Positions 22,101 through 27,994 of a DNA stretch of 39,699 nt are shown in pieces. Every line of letters starts with the position of its first letter. Position 1 is the stretch's first letter. The translations under genes and the position numbers were made by a program. Below the pieces are notes generated by a model, which was given only the letters and a program-made list of their open reading frames with translations, was not told where the DNA came from and ran no database searches. Source of the DNA: a virus; the IMG/VR virus record IMGVR_UViG_3300049914_000114, positions 1-39,699 of that record. One strand, given 5' to 3'.

Positions 22101-22796
22101 CAACGTAGGTGAAATAACTTGATTCGCATCGCCATCATGGAATTCATGAAAGACAAGATTCAATCCTTTATAAGTTTGATAATATTGTTCTCTTTTTTCT
22201 CCAAGCCAAACCTGCTCACCAGCTCCATCAACATAAACCCCTTTACATCTATGAGTTGCCCAAATAATGATGATATGGAGATCTTTATTTGTTGTGCCCG
22301 TTGTATGGACAAAGACACGATTTCCCCCGACTCTGCATTTCCCATAGATCACTTTTTTGACATCGGTCGCATTGGAGGAGTTTATGAGAAGACCACCCTT
22401 AGCAAAATCAGAAATAGAGGGTCTCTTCCCCAAAAAACTACTCGCTCCCCACATGGCGGCCGATACAGCTAAAGATGCTAAAAAGGCGCCTGAGACACCA
22501 TATACCGTGCCTCCAATAGCCACTCCCCATATAGTACCCGCACTAAACACATAACTAAGGAATCCTATGATACCCGTAATAGGTTCATAGAGAATAATTG
22601 GCCGCCGTCGTCTGAAAAATGGAATTTTAACCTTCCAACGATTTTGATATGATCTGAAATAAACCTGTCTCTTCCATTTTTCCCATGTAACTTTTTGTTG
22701 GATATCTCGCCCTGCGAATCTCCATAGAAATTTTAAAGTTTTATATCTTGATAAGAGATCAGATTTGAAGTTTCTGAATTTTAATCTTAATCGCAA
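16179..22796 (-). CDS. Giant tail-tip / central fibre protein (J-like)
   Basis: A 2205-residue protein starting at TTG 22796 (AGGAGATTG upstream). N-terminus: a basic segment, then a Gly/Ala-rich hydrophobic region (about 70-120), as in J-type tail-tip proteins. The J-like hub and receptor-binding base covers about 130-540. Fibronectin-III-like repeats lie near 560-640, 735-800 and 838-910. A discoidin F5/8-type C domain is near 1465-1600, beta-propeller-like YVY/YLY repeats near 1615-1850, and a lectin/LamG-like C-terminal domain near 2020-2200. It would extend from the baseplate to bind host surface sugars. It overlaps the peptidase gene by 10 bases. Confidence 0.8.
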   Translation of the reverse strand: MRLRLKFRNFKSDLLSRYKTLKFLWRFAGRDIQQKVTWEKWKRQVYFRSYQNRWKVKIPFFRRRRPIILYEPITGIIGFLSYVFSAGTIWGVAIGGTVYGVSGAFLASLAVSAAMWGASSFLGKRPSISDFAKGGLLINSSNATDVKKVIYGKCRVGGNRVFVHTTGTTNKDLHIIIIWATHRCKGVYVDGAGEQVWLGEKREQYYQTYKGLNLVFHEFHDGDANQVISPTLPGYFGAWADLHKRTCYSYFRLKYHATAWVSLPDFTCIMEGRNEIYDPRDGSIGYSRNPALIARDFFTHPLYGGGMAGNLVNKQSIKDAAAWCDNTAGGRTPFYFDGAISTYQEFLNNLEAICLNFHADFVPCGAEWKLIVSSYSGSVMELKEVDIREDPNRKNSLGITSAGIQNNWKFIKGVFADPVDNYIPKYCYWPQDPPAGDADVDATFEFIGTASFEQCLKLLKYYFLRKNFSNVFSFSAHPRTISLERKDMIQITHDPLQIVRDIPSTWNQYLVRVQSNETDQTDQIILTCLDEDVSIYEETVNVETHLAYSTTLPSGEDAEAIPTNLTASTGEDESTDRKVDSFVLFSWDNVRPGSGYQLRWRKSTVSKWKTENIKDPNDAAEWVALNNYVLGDFCYPTVANTTGYYYEVTIDAGSSGGSEPTWPTTPGNTVVDGGITWTCREANRIELRVGKLECNIIIYWQVKTLGEKNDSEWATPGSPVTTWSPAAPGVAGVVLTATGKKDLILLEWTDPTDPTDEKNIKRWRLYKNTINSFPGDANYFDRKSAATRSFRDTKAVPGTLTYYWLKIENKDGLISAAFSGPASATASSADTVDTVAPTVPTDLHIDVVDEIIESGLPSGRVFISADWGESTDAAGNFMGYEWKIEANNLPSLVWGNPDTTQAYHCIENHTSSAARRPSSGANYSRFWVAETGTPDPAQVTVWKSGKKYLAKMSDRGTTTKDVNEITTKLFPKNEGNKLSENYGKPLGFRGDVRAFDRYKNFSAWLSETQYKGGIAKIAETPDTSDSNIPKLIIEQPTSYQLLAYSNVVGAWGYYFWWIRTDSDFPAGYFTVPPPGTYNYRTTCSQITIPFQKERSVTVYIAVVWLGPDGGYYGPIKNSFFYTPTGPAPALIPTSPPPLPLATTGQIITQAGTKSFALEMMDSIQNWIADFASVKKAFLKTGAVYTDITTEVNNATANDFDLMPATPVFGDGILIGGRTKFRRCQVNVGTAGVGTWTIVPYFYSADGEELWPLESSLSGDCQWKTGGLQTFEAQYQPIDWIESDVEGETAYWLFFKITAFTDMDTQPKGTQGLVECIGIDLEINDIRSGNAAIRLTIPAHADVLNKTISCIDMGKFNEFPCTNILHVGDYLYFCTWPAIHIPELRVHRVKTDGTDHKYFVLGRVNGTPRSLIYSSLTNCIYIVMHQVPGGDEGIALPQITMISLENFSTYATMTLPGPLWQDDPTAGMLSQLGLGSFDAANLIDDDTGTIGFDTETAVEGAYLEIDFGTGGDIWGDLPNIGKIRLYLSDANASIWEIQYSDDGINWSIAAKDFGPFASSGWFEKTWDRVGHHQFCRLYLTNDPGTGGTYQEIETYAYQDEDENSINNAFSQMCIKGYFLFVPMAYGPAATKLQIHAIDIRNYSYAGIAYDDSDYVYDGALSCLVADSTNVYCSTYRMADGYPGILKFTVGADGYTLTLSAFKALDTSGIIGPLAIDATYIYALKSTKAYRLLLADFSTLVSKAVEATYAFETLWFDINATHLYASEFKSANDPKVWKLLISDFDTVATLAMTGWGMIQGHALDATYLYTVRRYDGMFSIKRITLASFTILDTIDAVRPNVSVNNFLRCFLKSDRLGTNFQTCFGEAAVTEQTHDVVISQLTLNQWKEELWDIRAIAAADRDALMYYGLKITNVDEPMIIIMDPIEAIDQVTSQVKQLDGTYANVITTTFEGTGLDADKSPTPRVGEYYYASDTGIQYKCFVAGTWTEVGRKMLTDDIFVRSIGFIEEFEDNTLSVNWTGAGVGGSEIWTFNDSGVLCLKMTAGAYVYRNLIKSTYPKAFSPLRKTEGKIITKVVLEGEIRLSSVSDIEVDIALYSAALIASQPTADCVELLFDSALSNKWRLRTYEGAEEETETDVVADTNYIHYKIEWSATSVKLYLTDMVTPKATHTTRVPDGATFLFPSLFVKDTVGVDKNLFSAWMYCMHEE

Positions 22797-23227
22797 AACA
22801 ATCTCCTAACACTGATAAGCATGGGTTTGAATTGCTCAAAGAGAACTGTTCGAATCCCTATTTTCTTTCCCCAATTCACCTTCAAATGATTATCTCCTTG
22901 ATAGATGCCTGGAAATATCGGCATTTTGTGTCTTTCGCTTTCAAAGAGCATAAGGTCTCCAGGTAAGGCATAATTGACATTGACTTCTGTTCCAAGGGAA
23001 AGGAGAAATCGTCGGAAAACTTCTCTTGCCTTCGCCTCATCTTTCAGCCAGCGTTCTCCATAATTTGAATCATCCCAATCCTCAAAGGTTCTCGGAAAGC
23101 AGGCCCCATAATAATCGGCCAACATATTGAGACAATCCCATCCATCCTTTAAGGGATCAGGAGAACAAAGGAAATATTTTTTGTCGGTAAATTTATTAAG
23201 TCGGTTTGTGATTTCAATTTCGTTCAT
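22787..23227 (-). CDS. NlpC/P60-like tail peptidase
   Basis: A 146-residue protein starting in ATGA overlap with the release-factor-like gene. WDCLNML near residue 30 holds the presumed catalytic Cys. PGDLMLFE near residue 90 is the second conserved motif, and IYQGDNHLKVNWG near residue 108 is where the catalytic His would be, but the usual HVGIY is replaced. In GTA and lambda-like tails this protein closes the hub and digests peptidoglycan. The altered His motif means activity is uncertain. Confidence 0.7.
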   Translation of the reverse strand: MNEIEITNRLNKFTDKKYFLCSPDPLKDGWDCLNMLADYYGACFPRTFEDWDDSNYGERWLKDEAKAREVFRRFLLSLGTEVNVNYALPGDLMLFESERHKMPIFPGIYQGDNHLKVNWGKKIGIRTVLFEQFKPMLISVRRLFCD

Positions 23228-23424
23228 TTTTTGCCTAACCACTTCACATTAAATTCCTCAACCTTGCTTGATATTTCATTCAAGAGACGTTTTTGGAGTC
23301 TATGCCGTTCAGTGTCTTCGCCCTCCACAATCAAACCTGTTGGAATATGCAAAATCCTCATTACTATTTGGGGTGAAGAATTGCTGAAAACATTAATTCT
23401 CAAATCTTTTAATATTTCGTTCAT
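23224..23424 (-). CDS. Release-factor-like small protein (copy 2)
   Basis: A 66-residue protein starting at ATG 23424 in TGATG overlap with the hub gene. Core MRILHIPTGLIVEGEDTERHRLQKRLL resembles the H-x-PTG-I-x-V region of class I release factors and ArfB-like hydrolases, but it has no GGQ. A diverged second copy is at 11141-11338 after the integrase. In GTA-like tail cassettes the hub and peptidase are usually adjacent, so this gene is an insertion. Small proteins of this kind occur in phages without known function. Confidence 0.6.
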   Translation of the reverse strand: MNEILKDLRINVFSNSSPQIVMRILHIPTGLIVEGEDTERHRLQKRLLNEISSKVEEFNVKWLGKK

Positions 23425-24278
23425 CAATCCTTCTTTCTATTCCTTCCCCAGAGAATCTCTTTCCCCTGAATCCCAGGGAGCCAGCGACATCCGTCAAAAT
23501 TGACAGTATTAGCCAGGGCGAGACATCTTTCCCAGGATTTGTCGCACCAATCATCACCTGGAAATGTACCGTCCACATATCGGCAAGTTCCTGAGAGATG
23601 CCAAACTCCTTCGACCCAGGGAACTCCACCCCCCGCTGCATCAAAAACCCAAAAGTGATCCCAATCAGCTCCCGTTGTAGGTTTATTCAATGCGTGGTTG
23701 ACAACATCTGAAATGCACCTATAAGTTTGGGTATCCGATCCTATTACCTTATCTGCACATTTTTTAAATTCGTTTTGACAGGTCGGAGAACAAAGATAGC
23801 GGGGAGTCTTCATCTTCCATTTAATCATCTCATTGTAGACTTCTATCTGAAAACGCTGAGACCCGATCGGTCTTGCTGCCTCATCACAGAATCCGTAAAA
23901 GAGAAGATAGGGGAGTCCTAAAACTTCAATACTCTGAGTTACGGCAAGTGGATCTGAACTACCTAAAGCAACGAGGTAAACATAGACGGGTTTATTCTTG
24001 ATGGATTCGGCAAGGATGATTGTTTTGATCGATTGGTCAGTATCATCGATTTCGATATTAATATTATCAATCCCAGACATCGATGAGTTGATCCGCTCAA
24101 ACCGGATATCTCTGGATAGATATGGGATTCCACCGTAATAGACATCCTGATCGCAGTCAGTCCAATATTGAGTTGCAGGACTGCCCCCAATAATCCATTC
24201 AAACTTGAATAGATGGCGGGTGAACCGATAACCGGCAAGGATTTCTGCGCCTAACTCTGTAGGGAGGGCTCTCACCAC
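23424..24278 (-). CDS. Tail hub protein, DUF2163/BR0599 type
   Basis: A 284-residue protein starting at GTG 24278 (GAGAGGTGCA upstream). The C-terminal BR0599 region has the conserved pattern CxxxC (C163, C167), C174, C188, then W-C-D-K-S-W-E-R-C (C245, C252) and NFDGCRWLPG (C264). Homologous hubs of GTA and lambda gpL bind an iron-sulfur cluster through Cys of this region. The N-terminal two thirds is the baseplate ring domain. It follows the DUF2460-like protein exactly as in GTA (gp12-gp13 order). Iron-sulfur binding is inferred. Confidence 0.75.
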   Translation of the reverse strand: MVRALPTELGAEILAGYRFTRHLFKFEWIIGGSPATQYWTDCDQDVYYGGIPYLSRDIRFERINSSMSGIDNINIEIDDTDQSIKTIILAESIKNKPVYVYLVALGSSDPLAVTQSIEVLGLPYLLFYGFCDEAARPIGSQRFQIEVYNEMIKWKMKTPRYLCSPTCQNEFKKCADKVIGSDTQTYRCISDVVNHALNKPTTGADWDHFWVFDAAGGGVPWVEGVWHLSGTCRYVDGTFPGDDWCDKSWERCLALANTVNFDGCRWLPGIQGKEILWGRNRKKD

Positions 24279-24865
24279 TGCACCTCTCTAAGGGTGATAG
24301 TCTTAATACTTCCAATTGTGGGCATAGTAAATTCATCTGAAAATCGATCATCCATGCGGGCCTTGATTCTTAAATAACCTTTATGATTGGCTGTGATTAG
24401 AGCTCCCAAGGCAGGATAATGACTTGATTTCCATGTGATTCGGTCAACGCCAGCCAATCCTCCTCCCGAACCAAAGGTATAATCAGTATCTTCAATTTGG
24501 GCGACACCATCTTCATAGATGACATAAGTCCCTGCAACTGTCGTTTTTGAATGTAGATCAAGGGTTAGTGCCTCCCCTGTACCACGGCCAACATATTCAT
24601 CTGTCCATTTTCTTTGAATAAGATCGAGGAACCAAAAGGCTTCATATTGGCCTTTCCGTGCCTTGAAGAAATTTTCGATGAGATACCATTGACTATCGAG
24701 AAAGATATTCTGATACTGGACTTGAATCGTTCGCTTTGGGAATCTCCGAAGCATTAAAGCCTGTTCATTTTGCCCCGTGAATTCTGAGATCAAGGTCTGA
24801 TATTCTTCAGAGAAAATAAGAATCCTATAAGGTATGGGTGAAGTTGGGTATATTTGAATGGTCAT
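24272..24865 (-). CDS. Distal tail protein, DUF2460-like
   Basis: A 197-residue protein matching the DUF2460/TIGR02217 layout found in GTA and lambda-like tails. It joins the tail tube to the hub. Conserved aromatic residues lie in the first third (F-x-x-R-x-G/K-x-x-x-x-F-W-F, near residues 67-80), and the end is beta-rich with I-x-x-I-T-L-R-E. Its last bases overlap the hub gene, and its ATG directly follows the TAA of the tape measure gene, the expected order. Confidence 0.75.
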   Translation of the reverse strand: MTIQIYPTSPIPYRILIFSEEYQTLISEFTGQNEQALMLRRFPKRTIQVQYQNIFLDSQWYLIENFFKARKGQYEAFWFLDLIQRKWTDEYVGRGTGEALTLDLHSKTTVAGTYVIYEDGVAQIEDTDYTFGSGGGLAGVDRITWKSSHYPALGALITANHKGYLRIKARMDDRFSDEFTMPTIGSIKTITLREVQW

Positions 24866-26737
24866 TTATCCCCTCGCTAAACCGCCTGCGGTATTTAAAT
24901 TCTTCTGTACACCTTTTACAACAAGCCCCATGTGTCTCATCAATGCTTCATCAAATCCTATTGGGTTAATAAAATAAATGGAAGTACTTCCACCTTCCTT
25001 TGTTCCCATCTTACTCTTAGGAGTCACACTCACAAATTCACTTTGGCCACCTTCGCCGACCATAAGAGGAGTTGGGCCACGAGTCCAAAAAGAACCGCCT
25101 TCTTGAAGGCCGATAGCATGGCCAAAGAAACCGAGTAATCCCAATCCAGAGGTATATGTTCCTTTCGTATTCCCAAAGAGGGCATAATTTGCCGCTATTT
25201 TCGTTATCTGACCAATCGCATAATCGGCCATATCAAGCCATACACCTTTAAACCAATCTGAAAAGCTCTCACCGCTTCGTCTCATCTGGGAGAAAGAGGA
25301 AGTCCAAATATTGGCTATATCTTTGCCGATATCTTCAATGGACTTGTTCTGCTTTATCATATCCTCGGCCGTCTTTGTGTTTTTAAATGTCATCTCAGAT
25401 AATTTACGAGTCCCCTCTGTCGAGGCATCGAGACCGGCGGCGTAGTCTTCCCAGCCCATCGTGGCGATGAGATTCTTTGTCTCCTGTAAAGTTTCTTGCA
25501 ATTTTACATAATCTTCGATTTTCCATTCCATCCCGCCAATTTCCATCATCCCAGGTTTCAGGCCAGGTTCAAAAGGTGTCCATTGTGCACCTTCAGGAGT
25601 GACCATTTTCATTTTCAATCTAAGTTCATCGAGATCGGAATTGATTTTATCCCACCAACTTTCATAATCCTTAATGATAGGGATCATCTCTACTACATCG
25701 CCTTGAATAATCTTTATAACTCCTTCACCCTCTTTAAATGATTTCCAGAGGTCTTCCCCCATTTTAAAAATTGGAAGTTCTTTAGTGCTCGGAAATGGGG
25801 TCAAATTACCTTTACCAGCAGCTCCTCCTAATCCTGCTCCCCCAAATGATTCCCATAAATCTTTTGCTTTAGGTTTTCCTGCCAAAAGACTTGGAATCTG
25901 AAGAAGTTGTGTTCCAGGCATAATCCCAGCTATAAATTGAATATACTTTTGGACTTCAGGTTTTGAATAAAAATCAACAATCTTTTTAGTCAAAGTTCCA
26001 ATATCATCACCAAAACTTTTTGTTGGAACTGCTGCAAGAACAAAACTTGAAGTTATCGCTTTAATGGAACCTTCAAATTTTTTGAATTGTTCATCTAATT
26101 TAGCCCCTTTTTCAAGTAATTCAGGACTCAAAATTCTTCCTGTATTCTGAGCTTCTTCACCAAATTTCTGAATTGCATTCCTACCCAAATTAAAATATGG
26201 AATTATTTCCATCGCACCACGACCCATCAATTTGGTCGCATAGGTGATTTTTTCTTCACCATCTTTCGTTTTGCTAAATGTGTCAGCGAGTTGATACATC
26301 ACTTCATCAAGAGAAGTTCCGGTAATACCCAATGCCTTAAAAATTTTGTTTGCTTCTGATCCTTCTTGTCTGGATTCAATGATATTCTGAGAAAGGAATT
26401 TCATGGAGGTCATAAGACTTTCAACTGGAACATCGGCCATTTTTGCTGCATAAGCCCATTTTTGCCATTGATCAGTGGATGCTCCAATAATCCCTGCTTG
26501 TCGCTGGATTTCATTGGCTGAGGAAGATACATTTTTTGTGAGATCATAAATTCTTTCTCCAGCTTGGAAGGCTCTTTGTGCCAAATTGACAATCGAATCC
26601 CATTTGATAAGTGATAAAGACCGACTCATTGAATCGACGTGCTTTGGGACCTCTGCGAGCTTGCCGGAGAATTTATCTAAGAGAATCGATCCTGAATCAT
26701 CAACTTTGAGTTTTAAGGTAACGGTTTGTTCAGCCAT
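24866..26737 (-). CDS. Tail tape measure protein
   Basis: A 623-residue protein that sets tail length; at about 1.5 angstrom per residue this predicts a tail near 95 nm. Long helical N-terminal part with the family-typical segment LGITGTSLDEVMYQLADTFSK and A-x-x-L-M-G-R-G-A-M near residues 135-170. The C-terminus carries the Gly-rich FGHAIGLQEGGSFWTRGPTPLMVGEGG stretch of lambda-like tape measures. Its ATG overlaps the stop of the GT frameshift product (TAATG). Shorter than many siphovirus tape measures. Confidence 0.85.
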   Translation of the reverse strand: MAEQTVTLKLKVDDSGSILLDKFSGKLAEVPKHVDSMSRSLSLIKWDSIVNLAQRAFQAGERIYDLTKNVSSSANEIQRQAGIIGASTDQWQKWAYAAKMADVPVESLMTSMKFLSQNIIESRQEGSEANKIFKALGITGTSLDEVMYQLADTFSKTKDGEEKITYATKLMGRGAMEIIPYFNLGRNAIQKFGEEAQNTGRILSPELLEKGAKLDEQFKKFEGSIKAITSSFVLAAVPTKSFGDDIGTLTKKIVDFYSKPEVQKYIQFIAGIMPGTQLLQIPSLLAGKPKAKDLWESFGGAGLGGAAGKGNLTPFPSTKELPIFKMGEDLWKSFKEGEGVIKIIQGDVVEMIPIIKDYESWWDKINSDLDELRLKMKMVTPEGAQWTPFEPGLKPGMMEIGGMEWKIEDYVKLQETLQETKNLIATMGWEDYAAGLDASTEGTRKLSEMTFKNTKTAEDMIKQNKSIEDIGKDIANIWTSSFSQMRRSGESFSDWFKGVWLDMADYAIGQITKIAANYALFGNTKGTYTSGLGLLGFFGHAIGLQEGGSFWTRGPTPLMVGEGGQSEFVSVTPKSKMGTKEGGSTSIYFINPIGFDEALMRHMGLVVKGVQKNLNTAGGLARG

Positions 26738-27401
26738 TATCTCCCCTTCAATTCATCCGTTTTTGATCGTAAAGTTTTCAGATATTCAGAAATTTTGACA
26801 AATATTTCCAATTGATCGGTAGGGTTATAAATCTCACAGACGGCCTTAATTCCTTCGGGTGTAATTCCCATTTCGCTGATAGTTGCCATCTGGTAAATGT
26901 CCCATACTTCAAGATTCTCGTCATCAATCCCTGGATGACATTTGATGCCCTGCTCGCAATCTGTCTGGAGACCTGCATCGTGCTTAATCGCCTGACATAT
27001 ATCGCACCAGGCCCCCGTGTATTGTCTTGTAGCTATCCAGACTGCGAGCTCTCGGAGTTTTTTAATTCCCCATCCAGTTTGCCTTGTTCTTTGATAAAGA
27101 TTTCTTGGGCTTTTTGGAGAATGAAATCCCTTAGACCAGTTTCATTATAAATGGAGACCAACATCGCCTCTCGGGATGGGTTTTCGCTTCCCTCAAATTC
27201 GATCCCTGTCCATTCAATAAGACAGGCCTTCATCCCTCCCCATTCGTAATATGAGAAATCAAATTCTCCGCCAAACCGAGCCTTTGCCTCTGATTTCATA
27301 TCTATGAAATCCTTTCGGCAGATAGGCTTGATCTTTAACCGAACTCCTGGCACTCCTGGATAATCGAACCACTGGCCCTCATCAAAGCGTTTCAATTTCA
27401 T
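26737..27401 (-). CDS. Tail assembly chaperone GT (-1 frameshift product)
   Basis: At 27063-27057 the zero frame reads TTA AAA AAC, so A-AAA-AAC is a classic slippery heptamer. A -1 shift continues from C27057 in an open frame of 106 codons to TAA 26739-26737, which overlaps the tape measure ATG as TAATG. The product would be about 221 residues. The T domain has TRQYTGAWCDICQ and DCEQGIKC (possible zinc site), then DIYQMATISEMGITPEGIKAV, as in tail chaperones. No strong stimulatory structure is visible downstream. Same architecture as lambda G/GT. Confidence 0.85.
27033..27401 (-). CDS. Tail assembly chaperone G (zero-frame product)
   Basis: A 122-residue protein upstream of the tape measure gene, the position of lambda gpG. 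Start ATG 27401 after AGAGGATTTT. It reads through the slippery site at 27063-27057 to the TAG at 27033. Ribosomes that slip make the longer GT product at 26737-27401. Both bind the tape measure and are absent from the virion. Sequence includes D-F-D-Y-x-W and W-T-G-I; it is poorly conserved, so the call rests on position and frameshift. Confidence 0.8.
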   Translation of the reverse strand: MKLKRFDEGQWFDYPGVPGVRLKIKPICRKDFIDMKSEAKARFGGEFDFSYYEWGGMKACLIEWTGIEFEGSENPSREAMLVSIYNETGLRDFILQKAQEIFIKEQGKLDGELKNSESSQSG

Positions 27402-27412
27402 AAAATCCTCTC

Positions 27413-27826
27413 TTAGACAGGTGCAATGGGACCGACTCCGCCGACCTTAAAGGAGACCTTCACCAGCCCATTATTGGCAGCATCGATACTCATCGTTCCA
27501 ATATAGGCTCCTGCTCCTGAATCGGTGGTGACATCAGGTTCCCAGTAAGAAACCGAACTCTCATAAAATTTAATGTTTGTGATCTTCGTTCCAGCAAACT
27601 TGGCTGTTTTGAGAGCGACCTGTCCGGTTGTGTCACTCATGTCCAGGAAACCATCAACCGTCCCTACCCATTTCTGCTGACCTGGTAAGGTAGCTCCCCA
27701 GCCGGTCCCAAATACCGAAGCGTCAAGATCGTCCGTGTTGAAATCGAGTTTCCAGGATGCAATGTTGGCAATCGTGGCTGACCCGATCTTCACCCTTGCA
27801 TTTCTGCCAATCAAAGGATCTGTCAT
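27413..27826 (-). CDS. Major tail tube protein
   Basis: A 137-residue protein starting at ATG 27826 after AAAAGGAGGTAGGGA; an upstream frame to 27889 would cross the terminator hairpin and is rejected. Pattern of tail tube proteins: N-terminal G-R-N-A-R-V-K-I-G, then the W-K-L-D-F-N-T-D-D-L-D-A-S-x-F-G-T-G-W segment, G-T-V-D-G-F-L-D, and a closing beta strand ending GPIAPV. It precedes the chaperones and tape measure, the normal order. It will be among the most abundant virion proteins. Confidence 0.85.
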   Translation of the reverse strand: MTDPLIGRNARVKIGSATIANIASWKLDFNTDDLDASVFGTGWGATLPGQQKWVGTVDGFLDMSDTTGQVALKTAKFAGTKITNIKFYESSVSYWEPDVTTDSGAGAYIGTMSIDAANNGLVKVSFKVGGVGPIAPV

Positions 27827-27860
27827 TTCCCTACCTCCTTTTAAAGTTTCGGGGCAATAA

Positions 27861-27902
27861 AAAAAGGAGACAAATAAGTGGGTGAGCACTCACCTGTCTC
27901 CC
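27861..27902 (-). terminator. Intrinsic terminator before the tail tube gene
   Basis: On the minus strand GGAGACA...GGTGA-GCAC-TCACC...TGTCTCC (an inner 5-bp and outer 7-bp stem with a one-sided bulge) is followed by a run of six T. It separates the glycosyltransferase fusion from the tail tube gene. The 35 bp left before the tail tube ATG hardly allow a full promoter, so it must be read through, or the tail tube has a promoter overlapping the hairpin or upstream of it. Confidence 0.75.
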
Positions 27903-27994
27903 TTTTCTATTCTTTCGTTTCTCTCGGTCTGGCCGGACTTTGAGAAAACCCCTATTTAATTAATTGTTTGTTTTTTCTTCTTGCACTCCTATTT

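Noticed and set aside
26778-26978. 66-codon minus frame just before the tape measure gene
   Set aside because: It lies wholly within the -1 frame extension of the chaperone, which ends in TAATG overlap with the tape measure and has the slippery site; the 66-codon frame has no ribosome binding site.
27827-27889. 21-residue N-terminal extension of the tail tube protein
   Set aside because: It would begin inside the terminator hairpin without a ribosome binding site; AAAAGGAGGTAGGGA before ATG 27826 marks the start.
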